64,000 nucleotides of DNA from Arcobacter vandammei (GTDB lineage: Bacteria > Campylobacterota > Campylobacteria > Campylobacterales > Arcobacteraceae). Below, in pieces: positions 35,162-43,583 of the stretch. How positions within the stretch are numbered: position 1 is the stretch's first letter; each line of letters opens with the position of its first letter. Under the pieces are notes generated by a model, which was given only the letters and a program-made list of their open reading frames with translations, was not told the DNA's origin and did no database searches. The DNA lies in contig NZ_JADKPZ010000012.1 of assembly GCF_016106035.1 (NCBI RefSeq), positions 1 through 64,000 on the forward strand. Direction: 5' to 3'. The position numbers and the translations under genes are program-made.

Positions 35162-36537
35162 AGTTCCCACCCCTTAATATCTGCTTTTGGGATAATTAAA
35201 GTAAATTTTGCTCCTTTTTGGCTATTTTCTACTTTTATATCTCCACCAAAACTATTTAACATAATCATTTTTGCTATATAAAGTCCCATTCCAGTTCCAC
35301 CACTTTTATATTTTGTTGTAAAGTATGGCTCAAAAATCCTATCGATATTTTTATCCTCAACTCCTAGTGCATTATCTTCAATTTGTACAAAAATTCTATT
35401 TTCATCTTCAACTATATCTATATTTATCACTTTTTCCTCTATATTTCTCTCTTTAAAAATATCTATCGAATTTGATAAAATAGATATAAAAATCTGCATA
35501 AATTCACTCTCAAAAGCATCTATAAAAATCTCTTTTTTATTTAAATTTATATTCACATCTTTTAGTGAAGTGTTTAAAACTTTTAGGCTTTTTTCTATTG
35601 CAGAAGATATTTCAAAGTTCTGTTTTGCTTTGTTTGGGTTTAAAAACTCTCTAAAAGTTTCTATTGTATTTGACATAAAATAAACTGTGTTTGAAATATC
35701 TTCAAGTCTTTGTTGCAGATACTTTTCATCGTACTTATTAAGCTCAATATTTCTATCTACATTTAGTAAAATAGCACTTATTTTCATCAAAGGTTGTCGC
35801 CATTGATGAGCTATGTTATCAAGCATTTCTCCCATAGAAGCCAAACGATTTTTTTGCATAATATCTTTTTCGTAAATAATTCTTTTTTCAACTTCCTCTT
35901 CTATCTTTTTTATCATTTTAAAAGCACTGTTATTTATGATAGAGACTTCATTTTTATAGTTCTCTTCTTCAAAAATACTCTTTTGGTTTAGGCTATAATT
36001 TAGCATTTTATCTTTTAGTTGCATTAGAGATTTTAGATTAAACCTTATCAAAAAAGATGAGATAAGAAGAGAGAAAATAAAGAGCAAAACAATATAAAAC
36101 AAAAAAACATAAAACTCATTTAGAAGTTTTGAGTAGATAGATGAAAAAGTGTAGTAAATGTACAAATCCCCTATTTTATCTTTTAAAATAGTATCGCTTA
36201 AAGTCAAATAGTAAATTCTAGAACCTTTTATACTATCTTTATACTCTTCATGAACAATTTTTTTATCAATATCAATTATTTTTATACCGATTACCTCTTT
36301 ATGCTCTTTTAGGTTTTCTCTTACAAACTCTTTTATATTTTCTTGCAAACCCAAAGTAAGATTTATTGATATTATCGGAGCTAAAGTTTTAACTATTGAG
36401 TCGATTTTTTCATCTTCAAGTACAACTAGCTGATTTGATACTATTGAATAATTTCTTTGTATAAGAATAGCTATAAAAATAGTAAAAACTATTATATTTA
36501 TAAGTGCAATTTGAGTTAAGATACTTAAGTTTTTCAT
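35158..36537 (-). CDS. Membrane sensor histidine kinase
   Basis: A 459-aa kinase with two membrane helices (about residues 8-27 and 141-166) enclosing a periplasmic sensor domain of about 110 residues (SIVSNQLVVLEDEKIDSIVK, VIGIKIIDIDKKIVHEE, CACHE- or YfiN-like). A linker with a coiled coil follows, then the phospho-acceptor MGEMLDNIAHQWRQPL with H244, and an ATPase domain (ILSNSIDIF, EDNALGV, GTGMGLYIAK). It is partnered by the overlapping regulator gene downstream and overlaps the YfiR-like gene upstream by 4 bp. The periplasmic domain probably receives a signal from the YfiR-like protein. Confidence 0.9.
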   Translation of the reverse strand: MKNLSILTQIALINIIVFTIFIAILIQRNYSIVSNQLVVLEDEKIDSIVKTLAPIISINLTLGLQENIKEFVRENLKEHKEVIGIKIIDIDKKIVHEEYKDSIKGSRIYYLTLSDTILKDKIGDLYIYYTFSSIYSKLLNEFYVFLFYIVLLFIFSLLISSFLIRFNLKSLMQLKDKMLNYSLNQKSIFEEENYKNEVSIINNSAFKMIKKIEEEVEKRIIYEKDIMQKNRLASMGEMLDNIAHQWRQPLMKISAILLNVDRNIELNKYDEKYLQQRLEDISNTVYFMSNTIETFREFLNPNKAKQNFEISSAIEKSLKVLNTSLKDVNINLNKKEIFIDAFESEFMQIFISILSNSIDIFKERNIEEKVINIDIVEDENRIFVQIEDNALGVEDKNIDRIFEPYFTTKYKSGGTGMGLYIAKMIMLNSFGGDIKVENSQKGAKFTLIIPKADIKGWEL

Positions 36538-37064
36538 CTTATTTTTACCACATTAAATATTGAATTTTGAAGCTCAATTTCGCTATTTTTTAAAGCTTGA
36601 AGATTTAAAAATATATCTATTTTTGCACTAATTTTTAAAGCAAAAATTACTCCAAAATCCAAATAACTATCATCATAAGCAAAACTTAGACGGCTATTTT
36701 TTTCTAAAATATTAGAAATTTGAGTAATATTCTCTTTTTTTCCAAGTAAAAATAGATATGCTGTTGATAAATTATCACTTCTAAAATCACTATATTTTTG
36801 CAAATTTACTTCAAAAGGCAAATCTTTTAAAATTTCATAGTTTTTCTCTATTTTTTCTTTCAAACTTTGTGCTGTGTTTAAATCTATCTCTTCATAAAAC
36901 AAAGTTAAAACTATTTTATTGTCTATTAGTTTTTTCTCGAAGTCATTATCTGAAATTATAATTTTTGGAAATACTTTTGCTTGAATATCAAGAATTTTTG
37001 GATTATAAACTACATTTGCAAATAAAGATGTAGAAAAAAAACAGAGTAGTAGTCTAAAAATCAT
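36534..37064 (-). CDS. YfiR-like (DUF4154-type) periplasmic protein
   Basis: A 176-aa exported protein with signal peptide MIFRLLLCFFSTSLFANVVY. The mature part resembles YfiR: an early VFPKIIISDND segment, VLTLFYEEIDLNTAQSLKEK, then STAYLFLLGKKENITQISN, LSFAYDDSYLDFGVIFALKI and IDIFLNLQALKNSEIELQNS, the last matching the conserved YfiR C-terminal pattern. In Pseudomonas, YfiR binds the periplasmic domain of a membrane enzyme and represses it. Here it lies between a TonB-dependent receptor and a membrane kinase, overlapping both, so I infer it gates the kinase. The ATG at 37064 is preferred over an upstream TTG. The family call rests on pattern only. Confidence 0.7.
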   Translation of the reverse strand: MIFRLLLCFFSTSLFANVVYNPKILDIQAKVFPKIIISDNDFEKKLIDNKIVLTLFYEEIDLNTAQSLKEKIEKNYEILKDLPFEVNLQKYSDFRSDNLSTAYLFLLGKKENITQISNILEKNSRLSFAYDDSYLDFGVIFALKISAKIDIFLNLQALKNSEIELQNSIFNVVKIR

Positions 37065-39087
37065 AAGTAAACCCAGCAAACCAAGTTCGCCCCTCTCTTA
37101 GCATTGTTTCATCTTTTGTTTTATGTCCAAAATAGTAATAATCTTTGTCTAAAATATTTTTAGCTCCAAAAGTAAGTTTTGAATCTTTTGAAAATCTATA
37201 TGTCAAAGTCATATCAAGAAGAGTAAAATCACCTATTTTTCCACCTTGTTCTACTTTTTGTCTAGTTCCATAATATCGCAAAAGTGGGCTAATAGTAAAC
37301 TTTGAATTAATAGCATAAACATATCCCAAAATTGATGTAAGCTTTGGAACAACAGGAGTATTTAAATCCAAATTATTGTAGCTGTTTTTGTACTCAAAAA
37401 TATTGTAAGAGCTATTAAAGAAGAGTTTTGAACGATTTTCAAAAACTTTGCTATATTCTAACTCAACTCCATAGTTGTCTAAATCGCTTTTGTTGTTTGT
37501 AAACTCAAAATTGCTTCCTTTTTGTTTTAAATCAATAGAATTTTTATATATATTATAAAACAAATTTAGCTTCAATTTATCACTACTATTTGCATAAATA
37601 TACATCAATTCAGCACTTTGTACATCTTCATTTTTTAAACTGCTATTTCCATAAGTTGCCAAGTGTCCAACCATAGAGTTTTCAATTAAAGATGGAGTTT
37701 TAGAAGATTTTGAAAGGATAAATTTGTATATATTTTGATTGTCTTTTGAGTAAACTACACCTGCTTTAAAGTTATAAGCATTGTCAAAGCCTTCAAAATC
37801 ATCAAGTTTTGCTAAAAAAGAGAAACTTAAATAATCAGTCGCTGTGTAGGTGTCATTTATATAATATGAAACATTTATTCTATTTTGTATATCAGCTAAA
37901 AAACCATCTTTCCCACTAAATTTTGTTAAGTTTGGAGTATTTGGAAAGTAAGTACCAAGAATTGAAACTCCTACATCATACAGATCATCAACATTTGCAT
38001 AAAAGTTGTTTTTTTCTATACTTGTTCTTGTTACTTGTACTCCATAAGCTATTTCCTGATTATTAAAAGTTGTGTTTTTAAGTAAAAGTGATAAATATAT
38101 ATCTCTTTGAGTGTGGTTCGTTTTAAAATGTGGATTGTAAACATCAATACCTAAAATATTTTCTGGAAGTTTATAAAGATATGTATTGAGTTTGTAGTTA
38201 TTTTGTAAAAATCCTACCTTGCTCTCTAAAAGATTGTTTTGAGAGATATTTTTTATATATTTTAGCTCACTTGAAATTGTCTCATATTTTGTATAACCAG
38301 CATCGTTAAAATCAAGTAAACCAATAAAACCATAGTTATTTTGTTTATTGTTTTTTATATATCTGTTTGAAAACTCTAAATTGTCATCTTTAAAACTAAT
38401 CCCAAAAGCAATATCCTCTTTCCCATCCAAAGACTCTTGTTTTCTATCAAAACTTGTACCAAAATCCTCTGTTGATAAAATCGCACTTGGGGCATATACT
38501 TTTTTGTTGTCTTTTAAGTAGTAAAAGTCAAGACCCATATCATAAGATCCTACTTTTTGATTTATTGAAGTTGAAGCTACTCTTTTATCAAAACTTCCCG
38601 ATTGAAAAGAGATACTATTTTGATTTGGTATAGAGCTTTTTGTAACTATATTTATACTAGCAACAAAACTATAAGGGTTGTTTAATCCCAAAGTAGAACC
38701 TTTTGAGATTTCTATTCTATCTATTAGCGATATTGGAAAACTATCAAAATAGTTTGCACCAATACTAATACCATTTAAAAAAAAGCCTATTTTTTCATAA
38801 ATAGAGTGAAAAGGTTGTGTTTGTCCACGAACTGAAATTAAAGAAGAAGTAGCTGTACTAGAAAAAGTCTGAATACCACTAGCAAAATCCAAAGCTTCAG
38901 CTAAGGTATTTATACCTAAATTTTCTAAATCTGATGAGTATAAAACTGTCATAGCTGTTGGTTTGTAGTCTATGTTTAAGTGTGTTTTATCACTATATTG
39001 GTTCAAATCATATAAGACATTTTCAAGCTCAAAAGAGAACAAAGATAGTGGTAAAACAGAAATAAAAAAGGCTTTTTTGAAACTCAT
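37054..39087 (-). CDS. TonB-dependent outer-membrane receptor
   Basis: A 677-aa receptor with signal peptide (KKAFFISVLPLSLFSFEL), plug domain (about 40-160: MTVLYSSDLENLGINTLAEA, QTFSSTATSSLISVRGQTQP, FLNGISIGANYFDSFPISLI, RIEISKGSTLGLNN) and a 22-strand barrel ending in a terminal Phe (WFAGFTYDF). Ligand cannot be read from sequence; iron chelates, haem, cobalamin or a sugar are all possible. No N-terminal STN signalling domain is seen, so a sigma-factor type relay is unlikely. It leads an operon with the YfiR-like protein, kinase and regulator, with overlaps of 4-11 bp. No tonB or exbBD lies in the window. Its promoter carries the 25-bp motif shared with the exoprotein gene. Confidence 0.9.
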   Translation of the reverse strand: MSFKKAFFISVLPLSLFSFELENVLYDLNQYSDKTHLNIDYKPTAMTVLYSSDLENLGINTLAEALDFASGIQTFSSTATSSLISVRGQTQPFHSIYEKIGFFLNGISIGANYFDSFPISLIDRIEISKGSTLGLNNPYSFVASINIVTKSSIPNQNSISFQSGSFDKRVASTSINQKVGSYDMGLDFYYLKDNKKVYAPSAILSTEDFGTSFDRKQESLDGKEDIAFGISFKDDNLEFSNRYIKNNKQNNYGFIGLLDFNDAGYTKYETISSELKYIKNISQNNLLESKVGFLQNNYKLNTYLYKLPENILGIDVYNPHFKTNHTQRDIYLSLLLKNTTFNNQEIAYGVQVTRTSIEKNNFYANVDDLYDVGVSILGTYFPNTPNLTKFSGKDGFLADIQNRINVSYYINDTYTATDYLSFSFLAKLDDFEGFDNAYNFKAGVVYSKDNQNIYKFILSKSSKTPSLIENSMVGHLATYGNSSLKNEDVQSAELMYIYANSSDKLKLNLFYNIYKNSIDLKQKGSNFEFTNNKSDLDNYGVELEYSKVFENRSKLFFNSSYNIFEYKNSYNNLDLNTPVVPKLTSILGYVYAINSKFTISPLLRYYGTRQKVEQGGKIGDFTLLDMTLTYRFSKDSKLTFGAKNILDKDYYYFGHKTKDETMLREGRTWFAGFTYDF

Positions 39088-39115
39088 CTTCTCTCTCTTT
39101 CTAAAAAATTTAGCA

Positions 39116-39153
39116 ATTATATTTAAAAAGTGTGATGAAGTGTGAAGTTTTTT
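39116..39153 (-). promoter_or_regulatory. TonB-receptor operon promoter: 25-bp shared motif plus TATAAT
   Basis: On the minus strand the motif (39153-39129) contains TTCACACTTCATCACACT, then 7 bases, then TATAAT (39121-39116). The 25 bp match the exoprotein promoter exactly and start 42 bases from the ATG, as there. The spacer and flanking bases differ, so this is not simply a copied promoter. Confidence 0.75.
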
Positions 39154-39186
39154 ATAAAATTTAAAAATTTACTGAAAGAATTTATT

Positions 39187-39843
39187 TTAATAAATTCTTC
39201 CAAAAGAGCTTACAACTTTTCCTAAGACATTTAACTCATCTTTATTTAAAACTTGAATTGGATAATCTTTGTTGTCCGAAATAATATCCAAAAGCCCATC
39301 CACTCTTTTTTGTACTCTTTTTACAAAAAGTCCGTGATTTGTAGTAAAGGCATAAACTCCATCTTTACTTACATCATTTTTTGTTTTATCAACAAAGATA
39401 ATATTATTTGAATTTAAAGTTGGTTCCATAGAATCTCCAACAACATTTATAGCTTCAATATTTTTTATATTATCCTTTCCACCCAAAATTGCCAAAAAAT
39501 ACTCTGGAAGTTCAAGACTTTCATACTCATCTTCATTTTCAAAAGCACCACCACCAGCACTTACACTTACACTCGGATAGTATTTTATCCAGTATCTATC
39601 TGTACTATCTATCAAAGAGTTTGGACTTTGATTATATAAAAGCCAATTTATAGAGATTTTTCTTTTTGCACAAAAGTTTAAAATATTTGAGTATGGAATT
39701 TTTCCTCTATTTTTCATAGTTGCAAAATTTGCCTGAGTTAAATCCAAAGACTCTGCAACATCCTTATCAAAGATTTTTTTGCCCCTATTATCAGTATTTA
39801 AGATACCTTTTAATTTATCAATAATATCTTCAACTATAAACAT
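39187..39843 (-). CDS. S24-family (CI/LexA-like) transcriptional repressor
   Basis: A 218-aa regulator. Residues about 20-70 form a helix-turn-helix (DVAESLDLTQANFATMKNRG then IPYSNILNFCAKR), and about 125-215 an S24 self-cleaving domain with nucleophile S138 (VVGDSMEPTL) and base K175 (LFVKRV). A cleavage-site-like Ala-Gly pair lies at 96-97 (SAGGGAF). Layout equals phage repressors that are inactivated after DNA damage through RecA. AAAGGAGTAGAA precedes the ATG. It is divergent from a 31-codon ORF, and palindromes lie between the two. Campylobacterota lack a classic LexA, so this could be a phage-type switch or a stress regulator. Confidence 0.87.
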   Translation of the reverse strand: MFIVEDIIDKLKGILNTDNRGKKIFDKDVAESLDLTQANFATMKNRGKIPYSNILNFCAKRKISINWLLYNQSPNSLIDSTDRYWIKYYPSVSVSAGGGAFENEDEYESLELPEYFLAILGGKDNIKNIEAINVVGDSMEPTLNSNNIIFVDKTKNDVSKDGVYAFTTNHGLFVKRVQKRVDGLLDIISDNKDYPIQVLNKDELNVLGKVVSSFGRIY

Positions 39844-39874
39844 TTCTACTCCTTTTAAATAAATTTATTAAATT

Positions 39875-39893
39875 ATATTACAATTTGCAATAT
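39875..39893. promoter_or_regulatory. Candidate repressor operator 1
   Basis: ATATTACAATTTGCAATAT is a 19-bp near-palindrome (mismatch pairs at positions 6 and 14). It lies 32 bp upstream of the S24 repressor start, the position of an autoregulatory operator. Confidence 0.4.
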
Positions 39894-39912
39894 TTTTCAA
39901 TAGTTTTAAAAA

Positions 39913-39926
39913 AATATTGTAATATT
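39913..39926. promoter_or_regulatory. Candidate repressor operator 2
   Basis: AATATTGTAATATT shares the ATTGYAATAT half-site with operator 1, 20 bp away, and lies 26 bp upstream of the 31-codon ORF. Two related sites between divergent genes resemble a phage switch region. In this AT-rich DNA chance similarity must be kept in mind. Confidence 0.35.
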
Positions 39927-39951
39927 TTGGAAATTTAATCAAAGGATTGAA

Positions 39952-40047
39952 ATGTCAAGAAAAATTATAGAGACAAAAAATAATTTAATTAACATCTTAA
40001 GAAAAATAGATGATTTCATATATATTATCGGAGATAAGGTTCTATAA
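39952..40047 (+). CDS. Possible 31-aa small protein facing the S24 repressor
   Basis: A short ORF with a good ribosome site (AAAGGA, 6 bases before the ATG) in the otherwise empty 330-bp gap between the repressor and pckA. It reads MSRKIIETKNNLINILRKID followed by DFIYIIGDKVL, basic and amphipathic at the N-terminus. It is divergent from the repressor, with two candidate operators between. It might be a cro-like or leader peptide, or a remnant. Length and AT-rich composition keep confidence low. The following 126 bp before pckA contain a T9 tract and a GGATAAAAT box likely serving pckA. Confidence 0.4.
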   Translation: MSRKIIETKNNLINILRKIDDFIYIIGDKVL

Positions 40048-40173
40048 TCTTAAATAATGTATAGAAAAATTAAAGAAAATATGTTTTTTTTTAAATAATT
40101 ACTAATATTTCAGAAAGTTTTATATATTTTTGGATAAAATTTCGCATTAAAAATTAGGATAGGAATTTAAATT

Positions 40174-41754
40174 ATGTCTAATATTAAAGACTCATTAGGT
40201 TTAGAAAACGTTGGTACGGTATTTAGAAATTCGGATATTGATTTTTTAATCGATTTTGCAGTTAAAAATGAAGGTGCTAAAATATCTTCAACTGGTGCTT
40301 TGATGATTGATACTGGTATCTTTACAGGAAGAAGTCCTAAAGATAAATTTTTCGTTAATCAAGACCCATCAAATAAATATATTGCTTGGGGTGAGATAAA
40401 TAGAAAAGTTTCTTCTGAAGTTTATAGTGACTTATTAAAAACTTCAAAAAAACAACTAAGCAACAAAGATATTTTTGTTACTGATGTTTATTGTGGTTCA
40501 TCTATGGATTCAAGAAGAGCAGTTAGATTTATAACTGAAGTTGCTTGGCAAGCTCACTTTATTCAAAATATGTTTATTCTTCCTACAAAAGAAGAATTAG
40601 AAAACTTTAAACCAGAATTTACAATTTTTAATGCTTGTAAAACTGTAGATATGGCATATGTAAGCCACGGTTTACACTCTGAAGTTTATGTAATCTTTAA
40701 TGTTGAAGAGAATCAAGCAATTATTGGTGGTACTTGGTATGCAGGAGAGATGAAAAAAGGTGTGTTCTCAATGATGAATTACTGGCTTCCTCTTGAAGGT
40801 AAACTTCCAATGCACTGTTCAGCAAATATAGGAAAAGATGGTGATACAGCGCTATTCTTTGGACTTTCTGGAACTGGAAAAACTACACTTTCAACAGACC
40901 CAAATAGAGCTTTAATTGGTGATGATGAGCATGGTTGGGATGATAAAGGTGTATTTAACTTTGAAGGTGGTTGCTATGCAAAGGTAATCAATCTTGATCC
41001 AGATAGCGAACCAGAAATTTTTGGTGCTATTAAAAAAGGTGCAATATTAGAAAATGTTGTTGCTGATGAAAATGGTGTAGTTGATTATAATGATAAATCA
41101 AAAACAGAAAATACAAGAGTTTCTTATCCAATAGATCATATAGAAAACCATGCTCCAACAATGAGAGGTGGACATCCAAAAAATATTATTTTCCTTTGTG
41201 CAGATGCTTTTGGAGTTCTTCCTCCAGTTGCGAAACTTGATAAACAACAAGCTATGTACTACTTCTTAAGTGGATATACAGCAAAAGTTGCAGGAACAGA
41301 AAGAGGAATAAATGAGCCATTGGCTACTTTTTCATCTTGTTTCGGAGAAGCATTTTTACCACTAAATCCAACTGTTTATGCAGAACTTTTAGGTAAAAAA
41401 ATAGATGAACATAATGTAAATGTATTTTTAGTAAACACAGGATGGACTGGTGGTCCTTATGGTGTTGGAAAAAGAATGAGTATTAAAAATACAAGAGCTT
41501 GTATAAATGCTATCCTAGATGGTTCAATAAATGATTCAGAATTCCAAAATATGACAATATTTAACCTACAAATTCCAAAAACTTTAAAAGGTGTAGATAC
41601 TCATGTATTAACTCCTAGATATACTTGGAGTGATCCTTTAGAGTACGATAAAGCTAAGAAAAAATTGGCTGAAATGTATATAGAAAACTTTAAAAAATAC
41701 TTAACTTTAGAAAGTGAGTATGACTTTACAGCAGCTGGTCCTAGATTAGACTAA
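40174..41754 (+). CDS. pckA: ATP-dependent phosphoenolpyruvate carboxykinase
   Basis: Converts oxaloacetate and ATP to phosphoenolpyruvate, CO2 and ADP, the entry to gluconeogenesis. The 526-aa chain has the kinase-1a motif [12 protein letters not shown], preceded by the metal ligand region MHCSANIG, and followed by [20 protein letters not shown] and [16 protein letters not shown] near the N-terminus is also typical. It has its own promoter (GGATAAAAT near 40130) and ribosome site (AGGATAGGAA), and a strong double hairpin follows. With fbp it marks a gluconeogenic metabolism. Confidence 0.95.
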   Translation: MSNIKDSLGLENVGTVFRNSDIDFLIDFAVKNEGAKISSTGALMIDTGIFTGRSPKDKFFVNQDPSNKYIAWGEINRKVSSEVYSDLLKTSKKQLSNKDIFVTDVYCGSSMDSRRAVRFITEVAWQAHFIQNMFILPTKEELENFKPEFTIFNACKTVDMAYVSHGLHSEVYVIFNVEENQAIIGGTWYAGEMKKGVFSMMNYWLPLEGKLPMHCSANIGKDGDTALFFGLSGTGKTTLSTDPNRALIGDDEHGWDDKGVFNFEGGCYAKVINLDPDSEPEIFGAIKKGAILENVVADENGVVDYNDKSKTENTRVSYPIDHIENHAPTMRGGHPKNIIFLCADAFGVLPPVAKLDKQQAMYYFLSGYTAKVAGTERGINEPLATFSSCFGEAFLPLNPTVYAELLGKKIDEHNVNVFLVNTGWTGGPYGVGKRMSIKNTRACINAILDGSINDSEFQNMTIFNLQIPKTLKGVDTHVLTPRYTWSDPLEYDKAKKKLAEMYIENFKKYLTLESEYDFTAAGPRLD

Positions 41755-41810
41755 TTTTTGTCTAATCTAAAAAAAAGGCTAAGAATTTAAAATTCTTAGC
41801 CTTTTTTATT
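41742..41810. terminator. Two tandem hairpins between pckA and cheB
   Basis: First stem TAGATTAGAC / GTCTAATCTA (41742-41769) overlaps the pckA stop and is followed by an A run. Second stem GGCTAAGAATTT / AAATTCTTAGCC (41777-41801) has A runs before and TTTTTT after, so it can end transcription in both directions. Confidence 0.85.
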
Positions 41811-41814
41811 TATA

Positions 41815-42885
41815 TTACTTTCTTTTTCCTCTTGAAAAATCAATAATATATGAAGCAATATCATCTAAATGTACAATATCTTTAACTGCTCCTGCTTGGA
41901 TAGCTTTCATAGGCATTCCAAAAACTACACAGCTCTCCTCATTTTGAGCAACAGTATAAGCACCATTATCAAAAAGTTCTTTCATAGCTATCATACCATC
42001 ATCACCCATTCCTGTCATCATAACAGCCATAGCTCCACCACCAACACTGTTATTTACTGATCTAAATAATACATCAACACTTGGTTTATGTTGGCTTACT
42101 TTTTTTGTATCTAAAAGTTTAGTTCTAAGTTCATTTCCAACTCTTTCTATTGTTAAATGCATATTTCCAGGAGCTAAATATGCATTTCCTCTTTCTAAAA
42201 CCATTCCATCTTTAGCTTCACAAACTTCTACATCTGAATTATCATTTAATCTTTGAGCAAATGAGCTTGAAAATCCATAAGGAATATGTTGAGTTATTAA
42301 TATTGGAGGTAAATCTGATGGTAATTTTCTAAAAACTTTCAATAAAGACTCAACTCCACCAGTTGATGAACCAATAGCTACTAACTTTTGACCAGCTAAT
42401 TTTGCTGCTCTAAGTGGAATAACTTCATCTGGATGTACTTTATAATCAACATTTATTGTTAAAGGTACTTGTTTTAAAGGTTTTGGTTTTTTAAGAGTAT
42501 ATCTTTTTAGTAAGAAAGTAAGGCTAAGAAGTGTATCTTTTATTCTATCTGAAAAAGAACTCATAGCTTCACCCATTTCAGGTTTTGGGATAAAACCAAC
42601 AGCTCCATCATCAAAGATATCGTTTCCTCTTACACTCTCTCCTGATATTACAACAGCAGGCATTGGATGAAGTCGCATTAAATTTCTTAAAAATGTAACT
42701 CCATCCATTTTAGGCATATTTATATCAATAGTTACCAAATCAGGCTCAAACTCTTTGATTTTTTCTCTTGCTTCATAGGCATCATTTGCAACACCAATAA
42801 CTTCAAACTCATCAATAGAGCTAATCATATCTTTTAATACTCTTCTCATAGAAGCAGAATCATCTATAATCAAAACCGTGTACAT
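41815..42885 (-). CDS. cheB: Chemotaxis response regulator and methylesterase CheB
   Basis: Removes methyl groups from chemoreceptor glutamates and deamidates glutamines. The 356-aa chain joins a receiver domain (phospho-acceptor D54 in LVTIDINMPKMDG) to a CheB esterase domain with the Ser in AIGSSTGGVES (S174), H200 in ITQHIPYGFSSSFAQRL and Asp in MTGMGDDGM. A full receiver domain differs from the shorter receiver-less CheB of Campylobacter jejuni. It is the last gene of the cluster, 20 bp after cheD, and ends at the bidirectional terminator. Confidence 0.94.
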   Translation of the reverse strand: MYTVLIIDDSASMRRVLKDMISSIDEFEVIGVANDAYEAREKIKEFEPDLVTIDINMPKMDGVTFLRNLMRLHPMPAVVISGESVRGNDIFDDGAVGFIPKPEMGEAMSSFSDRIKDTLLSLTFLLKRYTLKKPKPLKQVPLTINVDYKVHPDEVIPLRAAKLAGQKLVAIGSSTGGVESLLKVFRKLPSDLPPILITQHIPYGFSSSFAQRLNDNSDVEVCEAKDGMVLERGNAYLAPGNMHLTIERVGNELRTKLLDTKKVSQHKPSVDVLFRSVNNSVGGGAMAVMMTGMGDDGMIAMKELFDNGAYTVAQNEESCVVFGMPMKAIQAGAVKDIVHLDDIASYIIDFSRGKRK

Positions 42886-42905
42886 TTTATAACCCTAAAT
42901 ATATT

Positions 42906-43583
42906 TTAAAAAAGCTCAATTTCCATTTCTGGTTCAACATCTTTATTTGTAGACCCAAAAATTTCAACTGCACCACTATATTCTTTGATAACAGGAGCTT
43001 TTGTAATTTCTGTTTGTAATTGTTTTTCATCAGAAAGAATTTTACTATCAGTATCAGATTTTTGAGTAACTTTAATAAAAGTGTCAAAATCATCTGCTAA
43101 AAGTATTAATCTTCCATGTTCTCCTCTTGTATGCTCGGATAAAACTTTAAACCCTTCAGATCTACAAAACTCTTTTGCAAACTCAACATTTCTTTGACCT
43201 ATAGATGTATTTGATAAATTCAACTGCATAATATCAGCTCCACCAGATATTTTAGCTACCATACTTTGTTTTTTACAACCCATTTTATACATCTCATTTA
43301 ACATAGCCTCAACAGAATAAAGACCATATTTCATATCATCAATTGTATTCTCTGTTTTTGGTAACAAAAAATGGTTCATAGCTTTTATTTTCTTATCTTT
43401 ATCATAAAACATCAAAGCTACACAAGAGCCTAAAAGTGTTTTAAAGGCAACATCATCATCATCTCTTCCAACAGCAAACTCACCACCTATAACAGTATGT
43501 GTATTGTAACCTTTTGTTTGCTGTGTAAACCTAGAAGAAGAGACTTTTTCTATACTACCATCCTTATGTCCTATTACTATCAT
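42906..43583 (-). CDS. cheD: Chemoreceptor glutamine deamidase CheD
   Basis: Deamidates receptor glutamines and in some species binds CheC. The conserved catalytic Cys lies in LLGSCVALMFYD and the His in AMNHFLLP; KISGGADIM and IGQRNVEFAKEF complete the family pattern. The 225-aa length exceeds the usual 160-200 because of an N-terminal extension (GHKDGSIEKVSSSRFTQQTK) and a variable acidic C-terminal tail (EIFGSTNKDVEPEMEIELF). It overlaps cheR by 4 bp. No cheC lies in the window. Confidence 0.9.
   Translation of the reverse strand: MIVIGHKDGSIEKVSSSRFTQQTKGYNTHTVIGGEFAVGRDDDDVAFKTLLGSCVALMFYDKDKKIKAMNHFLLPKTENTIDDMKYGLYSVEAMLNEMYKMGCKKQSMVAKISGGADIMQLNLSNTSIGQRNVEFAKEFCRSEGFKVLSEHTRGEHGRLILLADDFDTFIKVTQKSDTDSKILSDEKQLQTEITKAPVIKEYSGAVEIFGSTNKDVEPEMEIELF

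Noticed and set aside
37054-39087. Naming the TonB receptor for a specific ligand (enterobactin, haem, cobalamin)
   Set aside because: The plug and barrel motifs visible are generic, and no transporter or ligand-processing genes are nearby to narrow it.
39187-40047. A prophage
   Set aside because: Only the repressor-like gene and a tiny ORF are present; no integrase, structural, lysis or replication genes occur on either side.
40082-40096. T9 tract upstream of pckA as a phase-variation switch
   Set aside because: It lies outside coding sequence and is ordinary for DNA this AT-rich; no spacing-sensitive promoter is evident across it.
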